This document shows positions 1 to 7,255 of a DNA stretch of 13,499 nucleotides, piece after piece. Both the position numbers and the translations under genes were made by a program. Source of the stretch: an uncultured Pseudomonadota bacterium (GTDB lineage: Bacteria; Pseudomonadota; Alphaproteobacteria; RF32; CAG-239); assembly GCA_902795745.1 (NCBI GenBank), contig CADBMG010000137.1, forward strand, positions 1 through 13,499, read 5' to 3'. Position 1 is the stretch's first letter, and every line of letters begins with the position of its first letter. The notes beneath the pieces are model-generated. The model made no database searches. It was not told the origin of the DNA and worked only from the letters and a program-made list of their open reading frames with translations.

Positions 1-1
1 A

Positions 2-577
2 AAACTTCTGCTTCTTGCAGGTGCGACGGTGATATCGCAAGCCACAGGTTTTGCCGCCACGACGAACGATGGCAAAGAACGAGAGGCAAAAGCTCAACAG
101 GTACCTGTTCGCAGTCATTTGCAAAAATTACAAGATGATGTTCAACTTAAAGCCAGTGTTTACAATGCTTTAGATATAATTCAAGATACCTTCCACGGTC
201 TAAAACAAACTGATCCGCAATTTTCCCAAAAAGAATATGAACAGCATGTTTTGCAAGCTATTGAAAACGGAATTGCCGGACAAACGAATGCTAAAAGTTT
301 AGTTAAAGGATTGTCGAGAGAGGGGCAAAGTCAATTGGATATAATGATGCGAATCGTATCTAATTCAGTTAATACCGCAACAAAAGCCGCGGGAGAAAAC
401 GACGTTAGAAATGAATTTGACAAATATACCACGAGTATAAATTATGTATCTGACCCCGATATTTTATCTGCTGCTAAAAGTGATATGGAACGAGCAGAAG
501 ATTATCTCAAACGTTATGAAGCTCAACAAAAAATTGATATGCATAGTTTTTATGAGCAAACACGCTTAAAGTATTAA
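2..577 (+). CDS. Exported protein of unknown function, 5' end outside window
   Basis: The frame is open from the first bases of the window and ends with TAA at 575-577; 191 residues are visible and the start codon lies upstream. A GTG at position 29 could be mistaken for the start, but the codons before it read KLLLLAGATV, the hydrophobic core of a signal peptide. It continues to a likely signal peptidase I site near TGFA-ATT, so the true N-terminus is missing. The mature part is about 170 residues, hydrophilic and probably all helical. It is rich in Gln, Lys, Glu and Asp, has no Cys, and has no membrane segment. I recognise no family. It is probably periplasmic, by inference from the signal peptide. 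It converges on the J-domain gene, and the two stop codons share the TTAA at 574-577 with no terminator between them. Confidence 0.75.
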   Translation, partial: KLLLLAGATVISQATGFAATTNDGKEREAKAQQVPVRSHLQKLQDDVQLKASVYNALDIIQDTFHGLKQTDPQFSQKEYEQHVLQAIENGIAGQTNAKSLVKGLSREGQSQLDIMMRIVSNSVNTATKAAGENDVRNEFDKYTTSINYVSDPDILSAAKSDMERAEDYLKRYEAQQKIDMHSFYEQTRLKY

Positions 578-1158
578 TCAATATCGTAATCTGGCAAACG
601 TTCGAATTTATCCTTCAGTGCATGGTAAGCTAAGGAAATTTGTTTGAACTTTTCCTCGGCATTTTCATCTTCTCGATTAATATCCGGATGATATTTTTTT
701 GCTAATTTTTTATATTGTTTTTTGAGAGAATCCGGTGTCATATCGCTCACATTCATCTCCAAAATACGCACATACATTCGCTCTTGCGAAGTAAAATATA
801 TGCCGTCACGCGAATACTCCTGATTGCTGTCAGTATTGCGCGCATAACCCGAATCGAAAAACTCGGCATCATCCCATAAATCATAGCCAAACTGATAATG
901 TACTTTTGATTTAAACCCACGTCTAAAATGCACCTTACGGCGAATCTGTTCTGCTTCTTCAGCATCTGTTTCTTCGGCATAATAATTCCACTTAGCATTA
1001 TAATCCTGCACATGCTTCAAACAAAACCAATAATACTCTTTCAAACGTCTATCTTTGGGTGCTCTATATTCCCCCTTTTCAGAACAGCCGGGATGATCAC
1101 ACTGATGTTCAGTGTTTTCATTTTGCGGTGCGTAATATTTTTTGGTTCTTTTTTGCAT
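574..1158 (-). CDS. J-domain (DnaJ-like) protein with N-terminal Cys/His motif
   Basis: A 194-residue protein. The last 60 or so residues form a J domain: helix II KKQYKKLAKKY, the HPD tripeptide at residues 157-159, then helix III EEKFKQISLAYHAL. HPD is the motif that stimulates Hsp70 (DnaK) ATPase. The N-terminal half carries C20, C25, C46 and H49 in the context CDHPGC...YYWFCLKH, a plausible zinc site. This architecture matches a J-domain family I know as widespread in alphaproteobacteria, often annotated as molecular chaperone DnaJ, although it lacks the Gly/Phe region and the four-repeat zinc domain of true DnaJ. It is therefore a specialised co-chaperone, client unknown, probably cytoplasmic since no signal or membrane segment is seen. 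The ATG at 1156-1158 is preceded by a weak ribosome site (CGGAT). A good promoter lies at 1185-1213. Confidence 0.88.
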   Translation of the reverse strand: MQKRTKKYYAPQNENTEHQCDHPGCSEKGEYRAPKDRRLKEYYWFCLKHVQDYNAKWNYYAEETDAEEAEQIRRKVHFRRGFKSKVHYQFGYDLWDDAEFFDSGYARNTDSNQEYSRDGIYFTSQERMYVRILEMNVSDMTPDSLKKQYKKLAKKYHPDINREDENAEEKFKQISLAYHALKDKFERLPDYDID

Positions 1159-1184
1159 TATTATCCGTTTGTTAACATCGTGTT

Positions 1185-1213
1185 ATTGTAACGCTGTTTA
1201 TAAATAATGGCAA
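1185..1213 (-). promoter_or_regulatory. Sigma-70 type promoter for the J-domain gene
   Basis: On the minus strand there is a -35 TTGCCA (1213-1208), a 17-bp spacer, and a -10 TACAAT (1190-1185). Each box matches the consensus at 5 of 6 bases. Transcription would start near 1178, about 20 nt before the ATG at 1158. Its -35 lies only 5 bp from the -35 of the divergent mutM promoter. Confidence 0.6.
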
Positions 1214-1218
1214 GAAGT

Positions 1219-1246
1219 TTGCAAAACATTAAACATCTGGTATTAT
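1219..1246 (+). promoter_or_regulatory. Sigma-70 type promoter for mutM
   Basis: The -35 is TTGCAA (1219-1224), followed by a 16-bp spacer and a -10 TATTAT (1241-1246). A TGG directly before the -10 gives an extended -10. The start would fall near 1253, which is downstream of the ATG at 1207. This supports translation from the ATG at 1270. Confidence 0.6.
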
Positions 1247-1269
1247 TTGCCGTAGAAACGGAGGAATAT

Positions 1270-2109
1270 ATGCCTGAATTACCGGAAGTAGAAACAATAA
1301 AGAATGCTGTTAAAAATACTTTTATCGGCGCACGTATTGAAAAAGCAACCGTGCGTCAGCCCAAATTACGCGAATCCGTACCAGCAGACTTTGCACAGCG
1401 AATCGAAGGAGCTACAATCGTCGCTTTAAAACGAATCGCCAAATATATGCTGATGGAATTGGATAACGGATTGACGATTATTTGGCATTTCGGAATGAGC
1501 GGAAAAATACGAATCGAACAAAATAATCTAACGAACCCGCAAAAACATGATCATTTATGGTTAGAAACTTCCAAGGGTGTTCTCGTTTATAACGATCCTC
1601 GTCGTTTCGGTTTGGTTACGTTATGCAGCAGCGAATCGCCGCGTTGCCATCATTTGTTGCAGAATTTGGGACTTGATCCATGGGACGAAGGATTAACCGA
1701 CGATTATCTGCTTTCAAAATTTGCTCATAAAAAATGTGCAGTAAAATTAGCACTTTTAGATCAAACTATTATTTGCGGAATCGGTAATATTTATGCTTCA
1801 GAGATCTTATATCTGGCACGCATCTTGCCAATCAGAACGGCCGAATCCATTAATTCTGATGAAGCGAGTCGTTTGGTGAAATATACGCGAATCGTGCTGG
1901 AAAAAGCGATTAAAGCAGGAGGCTCAACAATTCACGATTATGTTCATCCTGACGGCAAGAGCGGAAATTTTCAAGAAAGTCATTGCGTTTATAACAAAAC
2001 GGGACTACGCTGTCCTCAATGTAGATGCGATATTACCAAGACCGGCGGCATCAAAAAAACAGTTATCGGCGGACGGTCAACATTTTATTGCGAAACACTG
2101 CAAAAATAG
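1270..2109 (+). CDS. mutM: Formamidopyrimidine-DNA glycosylase (Fpg/MutM)
   Basis: Bifunctional base-excision repair enzyme that removes 8-oxoguanine and formamidopyrimidines and nicks the abasic site. The start at 1270 was chosen because it gives MPELPEVET, placing the catalytic Pro2 and Glu3 correctly, and has a strong GGAGGA ribosome site 4 nt upstream. An earlier ATG at 1207 would bury Pro2. The product has 279 residues, usual for the family. Visible features are the beta-hairpin lysine in LKRIAKY (K59), YNDPRRFG, the helix-two-turns-helix segment LLDQTIICGIGNIYASE (163-179), and a C-terminal zinc finger. The finger is odd: C248, C251 and C274 (GGRSTFYC) are present, but the residue expected to be the fourth Cys is Leu277. 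The Cys pairs are also about 6 residues farther apart than in the E. coli enzyme. Probably co-transcribed with the next gene. Confidence 0.95.
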   Translation: MPELPEVETIKNAVKNTFIGARIEKATVRQPKLRESVPADFAQRIEGATIVALKRIAKYMLMELDNGLTIIWHFGMSGKIRIEQNNLTNPQKHDHLWLETSKGVLVYNDPRRFGLVTLCSSESPRCHHLLQNLGLDPWDEGLTDDYLLSKFAHKKCAVKLALLDQTIICGIGNIYASEILYLARILPIRTAESINSDEASRLVKYTRIVLEKAIKAGGSTIHDYVHPDGKSGNFQESHCVYNKTGLRCPQCRCDITKTGGIKKTVIGGRSTFYCETLQK

Positions 2110-2120
2110 GAGCTTTTATA

Positions 2121-2513
2121 ATGATAAAAAAATATTTCCTCTATATAATTTTTTGCTTGGGAATCGGCTTTTTTCCAATAGATGCTCCGGCTGACTTTAT
2201 TGAGGGTATGGATGATGTTCCGTTACCTGATGATATGAGCCAAATCACGCAAGATGATATTTCTTTCGGTAATGAAGAAACACGGCTCTTGGAAGCTTAT
2301 TTAACTCCTAAACGAATCCAAAAAACAAGTGTAAAAAAACAGTTTGCTAAAATAGGTGAATTTTACAAAGAATCGCTGCCGCAACTTGGTTGGATATATC
2401 AAGGGAATCGAGGAAACGATTTACTCTTTTATCGTGAAGGAGAAACTTTGGAAGTTGTCAAAGAAAATAATTCCCCTCTATTGGTGCGGATAACCGTTAA
2501 AACAAAACCTTAA
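2121..2513 (+). CDS. Small exported protein downstream of mutM
   Basis: A 130-residue protein starting at ATG 2121, 11 nt after mutM, with a GGAG site that overlaps the mutM stop codon. The open frame extends back to 2025 inside mutM, but that part has no ribosome site and no coding character. The N-terminus MIKKYFLYIIFCLGIGFF is a signal peptide with probable cleavage after APA (near residue 25). The mature part is acidic at first (MDDVPLPDDM) and then has a compact domain ending in FYKESLPQLGWIY...LLFYREGETLEV. That pattern resembles a small secreted alphaproteobacterial family of unknown function found near mutM and dnaA; this is from memory and not checked. No catalytic motif is visible. 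It is likely periplasmic, and although a Cys occurs in the signal segment there is no convincing lipobox. Confidence 0.8.
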   Translation: MIKKYFLYIIFCLGIGFFPIDAPADFIEGMDDVPLPDDMSQITQDDISFGNEETRLLEAYLTPKRIQKTSVKKQFAKIGEFYKESLPQLGWIYQGNRGNDLLFYREGETLEVVKENNSPLLVRITVKTKP

Positions 2514-2540
2514 AAAAATAAAAAAAATGTAAAAATGTTG

Positions 2541-2570
2541 TTGACTTATGACTTAACTCGTGGTTATAAC
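2541..2570 (+). promoter_or_regulatory. rpsT promoter
   Basis: The -35 is TTGACT (2541-2546), the spacer is 18 bp, and the -10 is TATAAC (2565-2570). Both boxes match at 5 of 6 positions, which suits a ribosomal protein gene. The start would be near 2577, giving a leader of about 45 nt with a GAGGA ribosome site before the ATG at 2622. Confidence 0.7.
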
Positions 2571-2621
2571 AATCAGCAGATAAATTTTGTATTAACAGTT
2601 TTAATTTGAGGAAATAATAAT

Positions 2622-2882
2622 ATGGCCAATCATAAATCGGCAAAAACAAGAATTGTAAGAAATCATAAGCGTAGCCTGATTAACGGTGCGCGTCGCAGTC
2701 GTGTCAGAACTTTTGTAAAAAAAGTTGATGCATTGATTAATGCTAAGGATAAAGAAGCTGCTGCAACTGCTCTTAAGGTAGCAGAAAGCGAGATGATGCG
2801 TGCGGCTCAGAAAGGCGTATTCCATAAAAATACGGCTTCTCGTACAATTTCTCGTTTGGCTCAAAAAATTAAAGCTTTGTAA
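2622..2882 (+). CDS. rpsT: 30S ribosomal protein S20
   Basis: An 86-residue, strongly basic protein beginning MANHKSAKTRIVRNHKR, the typical S20 N-terminus, and ending in HKNTASRTISRLAQKIKAL, the typical C-terminal helix. S20 is a three-helix protein that binds 16S rRNA early in 30S assembly. The length matches the family. It has its own promoter and terminator, so it is a single-gene unit. Its place just upstream of dnaA is a conserved alphaproteobacterial arrangement. Confidence 0.97.
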   Translation: MANHKSAKTRIVRNHKRSLINGARRSRVRTFVKKVDALINAKDKEAAATALKVAESEMMRAAQKGVFHKNTASRTISRLAQKIKAL

Positions 2883-2918
2883 TTTTTGCTTTAAAATTTT
2901 ATAAATAAGTATAAGTTG

Positions 2919-2959
2919 ACACAAGTTGTTTCCTTAAAGGTTTCGGCTTGTGTTTTTTT
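2919..2959 (+). terminator. Rho-independent terminator of rpsT
   Basis: ACACAAG (2919-2925) pairs with CTTGTGT (2947-2953). The 21-nt loop contains a smaller CCTT/AAGG stem, and a run of T extends to 2959. It lies 37 nt after the rpsT stop codon and separates rpsT from the dnaA leader. Confidence 0.8.
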
Positions 2960-3414
2960 GCGTTAAAATCCTTAATTTATCGCGACTCTTGGAAAATCCG
3001 TTGTCAAGAAAATTAATTGCAATGTTCTTAAAAAGTTCTGTTGAATTTTGTTTTTTATATGTTAACAATTTATTTACATTCTCAATCAACTTGATTTTGA
3101 GTATTTGAAATCTGGTTGAGCAGGTAGACTTAATTCTTTGTTTATAATAGTTGCAACAAAAAGACAGATTGATGTTTGGAGTTGTACTGATTAGAAAAGC
3201 AAAGTGATGCTCTGTATCGGCGGAAAGGATGTTTTTTGAAATGGTAATGCTATAAATAAGCAGCTATTGTTTCGAAAGCAGAAAAATGTCGTTTGAAATG
3301 AAATGCTCTGATTAGAAATAAAAAGGACATCGATTTCAGAAGCAAAATGGTAATATGGAGCTAAAAAGAATATCTGTTTTGGTTAATTAATTTAGAACTG
3401 GATAGGACAGAAAA
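2960..3414 (+). promoter_or_regulatory. Long intergenic leader upstream of dnaA
   Basis: 455 bp without a gene. No sequence close to the DnaA box TTATCCACA was seen by eye; the nearest is TTATTTACA at 3070-3078. A perfect inverted repeat AATCAA-C-TTGATT (3084-3096) could be an operator. A perfect TATAAT (3143-3148) is the best -10 candidate, but no good -35 stands at 16-18 bp; TTGAGC at 3116-3121 is 21 bp away, so the promoter is uncertain. If used, it gives a leader of about 260 nt. From about 3150 onward the plus strand is markedly purine-rich and carries short repeats. One GANTC site (GACTC, 2984-2988) is present. The ribosome site AGGA (3404-3407) stands 7 nt before the dnaA ATG. Confidence 0.45.
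3187..3354 (+). repeat. Shuffled short direct repeats in the dnaA leader
   Basis: Exact copies: CTGATTAGAAA at 3187-3197 and 3308-3318; AAATGGTAAT at 3239-3248 and 3345-3354; TTTGAAATG at 3235-3243 and 3292-3300; ATGCTCTG at 3207-3214 and 3303-3310. The copies appear in mixed order, as if from an old, rearranged duplication or a set of repeated protein- or RNA-binding sites. Low sequence complexity (purine-rich) could explain part of this. Confidence 0.5.
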
Positions 3415-4809
3415 ATGGCTGAAGAAGCAATTAAATATGATAGATTATCTATTCACAACCAATGGGACGAAATCTGCGGTCAATTAAGAATGGAATTTGG
3501 AGCAACAGCTTTTGAAAGCTGGCTAAAACCGTTGAGTGTTAATTCTTTTGATGATGGAGTGATGCGTCTTTCCGCTCCGACGGCATTTATGAAGAATTGG
3601 GTTATAGCTCACTATTCTGATAGAATCCATAAAATTTGGGAACACAAAAATCCTGACATCAAAAAGGTTCAAGTTATTGTACAAAACATGCAAAACACCA
3701 AAGATGATTCGCTTTTACGCAAGTTTCCGAGCACACCTACTCCGCGCGAGTTTCATGCTGCCAATTCACAAATGACAACATTAGCGGGAGCTACTTCAAA
3801 ATTCAATCCGGCATTTACTTTTGAAAATTTTGTAGTGGGTAAAACCAATGAGTTTGCTTATGTTGCCGCACGTAAAGTTGCCGAATCGCGCAATGTTTCT
3901 TTCAACCCGTTGTTTTTATATGCTGGTGTCGGCTTAGGTAAAACTCACTTGATGCATGCTATCGGTCAATATATCCAGCAAAATGATCCTTCGCGCCATG
4001 TAGTCTATATTTCGGCAGAGCAATTTTTGTATAAGTTCGTCAATGCTCTGCGCTACAAAGATACTGCTGCATTCAAAGAACAGTTCCGTTCGGTCGATGT
4101 TTTAATGATTGATGACGTGCAGTTTTTAGCTAACAAAGAAAAAACCCAAGATGAGTTCTTCTATACTTTCAATTCTTTAATGGAAGGCGGACGTCAAATT
4201 GTACTTTCTGCCGATAAATCTCCGAACGATTTGGACGGTATTGAATCTCGTTTGAAGTCTCGTTTAAACAGTGGATTAGTTGCCGATATTATGCCGACGG
4301 ATTTTGATTTAAGGATGGGAATCTTGAACAATAAGGCGGCACAACTCGGTGTCAGTGTTCCGAAAAATGTTGCAGAATTTCTCGCGCAAAAAATATCGTC
4401 TAACATACGTGAGTTGGAAGGTTCTCTCAAACGTATTGCGGCACATCAATTGCTCTCGGATAGAGAAATTACCCTTGATATGACTCAGGACGTATTGAAG
4501 GACATGTTGCGTTCAATTGACCGCAAAACAACCATTGATGAGATACAGAAAAAAGTGGCGGAGCATTTTAATATTTCGGTTAAGGAAATGCAATCTTCCC
4601 GCCGTGCTCGCAATGTGGCTCGTCCGCGACAAATTGCAATGTATTTGGCTAAGCAATTAACTTCACGTTCTTTGCCGGAAATCGGTCGCAAATTTGACCG
4701 AGATCATACCACGGTTATGCATGCCGTACGGAAAGTAGAGGAATTGGTACTTGAAGATGCTGCCATGGCTGAAAGCATCGAGTCTTTAAAACGCTCGCTG
4801 GAGAATTAA
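3415..4809 (+). CDS. dnaA: Chromosomal replication initiator DnaA
   Basis: A 464-residue AAA+ ATPase that binds the replication origin and opens it. Domain I (about 15-90) contains the WxxI...FESWLKPL fold that binds helicase and partners. A short linker (about 91-130) follows. Domain III has Walker A AGVGLGKT (170-177), Walker B VLMIDDVQF (229-237), sensor I LSADKSP, and an arginine-finger region GIESRLKSRL. Domain IV (about 370-464) carries the DNA-binding helix-turn-helix, with RDHTTV at 429-434. The segment before it reads GRKFDRDH; E. coli and most alphaproteobacteria have FGGRDH, so this loop appears one residue shorter. Walker A begins with Ala where Gly is usual. The start at 3415 has an AGGA site at good spacing. 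It is followed by dnaN and recF. Confidence 0.98.
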   Translation: MAEEAIKYDRLSIHNQWDEICGQLRMEFGATAFESWLKPLSVNSFDDGVMRLSAPTAFMKNWVIAHYSDRIHKIWEHKNPDIKKVQVIVQNMQNTKDDSLLRKFPSTPTPREFHAANSQMTTLAGATSKFNPAFTFENFVVGKTNEFAYVAARKVAESRNVSFNPLFLYAGVGLGKTHLMHAIGQYIQQNDPSRHVVYISAEQFLYKFVNALRYKDTAAFKEQFRSVDVLMIDDVQFLANKEKTQDEFFYTFNSLMEGGRQIVLSADKSPNDLDGIESRLKSRLNSGLVADIMPTDFDLRMGILNNKAAQLGVSVPKNVAEFLAQKISSNIRELEGSLKRIAAHQLLSDREITLDMTQDVLKDMLRSIDRKTTIDEIQKKVAEHFNISVKEMQSSRRARNVARPRQIAMYLAKQLTSRSLPEIGRKFDRDHTTVMHAVRKVEELVLEDAAMAESIESLKRSLEN

Positions 4810-4820
4810 TCAAAAAGCTG

Positions 4821-4878
4821 TTGACGACTCGTTATTTTGACTTCTGATTTACTAATTTGTTTGTTATTTTAGAAGTCA
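4821..4878 (+). promoter_or_regulatory. dnaA-dnaN intergenic region with inverted repeat and possible promoter
   Basis: The 102-bp gap holds TTGACG (4821-4826), directly overlapping a GANTC methylation-type site GACTC (4826-4830), and a second -35-like TTGACT (4837-4842). No strong -10 stands at standard spacing, so a separate dnaN promoter is only possible. TGACTTCT (4838-4845) and AGAAGTCA (4871-4878) form a perfect 8-bp inverted repeat around a 25-nt AT-rich loop. There is no T run after it, so it is not a classical terminator. Confidence 0.4.
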
Positions 4879-4911
4879 GAAAAGGTTAATAATTTAATTG
4901 GTGATACGAAA

Positions 4912-6030
4912 ATGAAGTTTACGATTGAAAAAGCAGTATTATTAAAAACTTTGAACCACGTACAGAATATTGTGGAGAAGAGAAATACCGTTCCGGTACT
5001 ATCCAACGTACGTATTGAGGCTGGTCAGGATGGCATCAGTTTCAAAGCAACCGATATGGATACCGAGATTACCGAAATTGTTGATGCTAAAATCACGGAA
5101 AATGGGGCAATTACGGCACCGGCACATATGTTGTACGACATTGTGCGCAAACTAACTGACGGAGCTGAAATTGAGTTGGTTTACCCTGATGAAAAGGATC
5201 AGCTGAGCATTGCTTCCGGTCGTTCCAAATTTTCACTTTCCACCATTGGTGTTGAAGATTTTCCGGTTATTTCAGCCGATGAATTACCGACTAATTTTGA
5301 GATGAAACGCGATGAGCTTAAAGATGTAATTGATCGCACGCAATTTGCTGCTTCTACTGAAGAAACCAGATATTATTTGAATGGTTTATATATTCATCCG
5401 AAAGATGAAGGTGAAACCAAGGTTTTGCGCATTGTTGCCACAGACGGTCACAGGTTGGCGTGTGTCGAATCGCCGTTACCGGAAGGTGCTGCCAACATGC
5501 ATGGTGTAATATTGCCACGTAAGACGGTTGCGGAAATTCGTAAATTGCTTGATGATACTGATGCCGAATCGATTAAAATAGGTTTATCGGACAGCAAAGT
5601 ACGTTTTACCATGGAAGATATCACTTTGGCATCTAAATTAATTGATGGTACATATCCTGACTACGAACGTGTTATTCCAACCAATAACACTAAGATTTTA
5701 GAATTGAGCGTTAAGGCATTATCTCAGGCGGTTGATCGTGTTTCGGTAGTGGCGGAAAGAACGCGCGCTATTAAAATGATTGCAAATAAAAATCACGTAA
5801 TCGTTACGACATCAAGTCCGGATTTAGGCAGTGCTATTGAAGAAGTTGAGGCTACTTACGATGCAGAATCACTTGAAGTAGGTTATAACTTCCGTTATTT
5901 GTTGGATATATTGTCGGAAATTAAGGGAGAAACAGCACAGTTCAGTTTTAATGATTCGTCATCTCCGTCGATTATTCACGATACATCCGATTCCAGTGCA
6001 ATATATGTTTTGATGCCTATGCGGGTATAG
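4912..6030 (+). CDS. dnaN: DNA polymerase III beta subunit (sliding clamp)
   Basis: A 372-residue ring-forming clamp that tethers DNA polymerase III to the template. Three clamp domains of about 120 residues are recognisable. The first begins MKFTIEKAVLLKTLNHVQNIVEKRNTVPVL, the second includes TRYYLNGLYI and the ATDGHRLA motif, and the C-terminus IYVLMPMRV matches the canonical YxVMPMRL end that forms part of the partner-binding pocket. Length and motifs are normal. The start ATG at 4912 is preceded by GGTGA at usual spacing. The TAG stop is 4 nt before the recF GTG start, so the two are likely translationally coupled. Confidence 0.98.
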   Translation: MKFTIEKAVLLKTLNHVQNIVEKRNTVPVLSNVRIEAGQDGISFKATDMDTEITEIVDAKITENGAITAPAHMLYDIVRKLTDGAEIELVYPDEKDQLSIASGRSKFSLSTIGVEDFPVISADELPTNFEMKRDELKDVIDRTQFAASTEETRYYLNGLYIHPKDEGETKVLRIVATDGHRLACVESPLPEGAANMHGVILPRKTVAEIRKLLDDTDAESIKIGLSDSKVRFTMEDITLASKLIDGTYPDYERVIPTNNTKILELSVKALSQAVDRVSVVAERTRAIKMIANKNHVIVTTSSPDLGSAIEEVEATYDAESLEVGYNFRYLLDILSEIKGETAQFSFNDSSSPSIIHDTSDSSAIYVLMPMRV

Positions 6031-6034
6031 TTCC

Positions 6035-7255
6035 GTGAATGAGCTTAATGCAAAATTGCAAGCAGTTACAAAAAAAAAGTCAGGTGTTACGCGCCTGACT
6101 TTAACTGACTTTCGCAACTATAAAAACCTCAGAATTGCGGCACAAATATCTCCCATTATCATCACCGGAGAAAACGGTTCCGGTAAGACTAACATCTTAG
6201 AAGCAATTTCTTTCTTAACACCGGGAAGAGGCTTGCGCAGTACCAAATTGGCAGACATAAAACGAATCCATCCGGCTGATGATACAAATATTCTGGCTGC
6301 TGATGCGTGGAGCATTGCCGCCGAGATTTTGAAAAACGACGAATCGTATATTATCGGTACGGCATTACAAAAAATCCGCCATGAAGAAGTGAGTGATACT
6401 GAAGATGAAATACACTCTTTTGAACGGCGAATCGTTAAAATCAATCAACAGAAAATTACCCAACAAGCCGAACTCGGTAAATATATTTCTGCTATTTGGA
6501 TAACTCCGCAAATGGATCGTCTGTTTCAAGGAGGTCCACAACCGCGGCGCAGTTTTTTAGATAGATTAGTATATGCATTTGACCTGGAACATGCCAAGCG
6601 TACTGCGGCTTTTGAACATTTATACAGGCAGTGGTTTCAAATGCTTAAATCCGGAACTACGGATAAATATTGGCTGCAATCGGTTGAAGCCGATATGTCC
6701 GCGTTAGGAGTGGCAATTGCGGCGGCGCGACGCGAACTGATTGCTCGTTTGAACACATTTATCATCCATGAACCCGATGATGTATTTCCCGATGTACGTT
6801 TGGAACTGGATGGTTTGATTGAAAAAATGTTGGATAGCGAATCGGCATTAAACGTAGAAGATTTTTATACCGCAAACTTGGCAAAAAATCGTCGCAATGT
6901 TATGCAAAACGAATCGGTTGAAGGAATTAATCGCACGGACTTTAAAGTATTTTTTAAGAAGAAAAATATGCCGGCTGATTTATGTTCTACCGGTGAACAA
7001 AAGGCTTTGTTGGTCAGCATTATTCTGGCGCAAACCAAATGCCAAATTTTAGACCGTGGCTTTGCGCCGATTTTATTGCTTGATGAAGTAACAACTCACC
7101 TTGATGATACCAAGCGTGATGCCTTGCTCGATAAAATCCGTAATTTGCAATTACAAGCGTGGATTACCTCAACCGAAGAACAAAACTTTTCTTTGTTGAA
7201 AAATGATGCTCAATTTTTGCGCGTTTCAAATGGAATTGTGACACCGCTATTATGA
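6035..7255 (+). CDS. recF: DNA replication and repair protein RecF
   Basis: A 406-residue SMC-like ABC ATPase that helps RecO and RecR load RecA at single-strand gaps. Walker A GENGSGKT is at residues 45-52, followed by NILEAISFLTPGRGLR. The signature CSTGEQKALLVSI and Walker B PILLLDEVTTHLD stand near the C-terminus. The GTG start at 6035 gives an extension of about 17 residues (MNELNAKLQAVTKKKSG) before the conserved VTRLTLTDFRNY. This extension and an insertion of about 20 residues around EEVSDTEDEI account for the length above the usual 360-380. No Shine-Dalgarno sequence is evident, and the start sits 4 nt after dnaN, which suggests coupling. The gene end overlaps the convergent peptidase gene by 6 nt. 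gyrB does not follow. Confidence 0.95.
   Translation: MNELNAKLQAVTKKKSGVTRLTLTDFRNYKNLRIAAQISPIIITGENGSGKTNILEAISFLTPGRGLRSTKLADIKRIHPADDTNILAADAWSIAAEILKNDESYIIGTALQKIRHEEVSDTEDEIHSFERRIVKINQQKITQQAELGKYISAIWITPQMDRLFQGGPQPRRSFLDRLVYAFDLEHAKRTAAFEHLYRQWFQMLKSGTTDKYWLQSVEADMSALGVAIAAARRELIARLNTFIIHEPDDVFPDVRLELDGLIEKMLDSESALNVEDFYTANLAKNRRNVMQNESVEGINRTDFKVFFKKKNMPADLCSTGEQKALLVSIILAQTKCQILDRGFAPILLLDEVTTHLDDTKRDALLDKIRNLQLQAWITSTEEQNFSLLKNDAQFLRVSNGIVTPLL

Noticed and set aside
1207..1269. Upstream ATG giving a 300-residue MutM
   Set aside because: It would bury the catalytic Pro2, lies upstream of the likely transcription start and has no good ribosome site; ATG 1270 has GGAGGA.
2025..2120. 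N-terminal extension of the small exported protein
   Set aside because: It overlaps mutM in another frame; ATG 2121 has a ribosome site and starts a signal peptide.
2089..2194. Frameshifted MutM C-terminus continuing in the next frame
   Set aside because: That frame restores a second Cys (CEHCKN) but then runs 30 residues into the next gene; the in-frame end has the expected length and QK terminus.
2960..3414. Replication origin next to dnaA
   Set aside because: No cluster of TTATCCACA-like boxes was seen by eye on either strand; in many alphaproteobacteria oriC is not at dnaA.
4838..4878. Terminator after dnaA
   Set aside because: The inverted repeat has a 25-nt loop and no T run after it.
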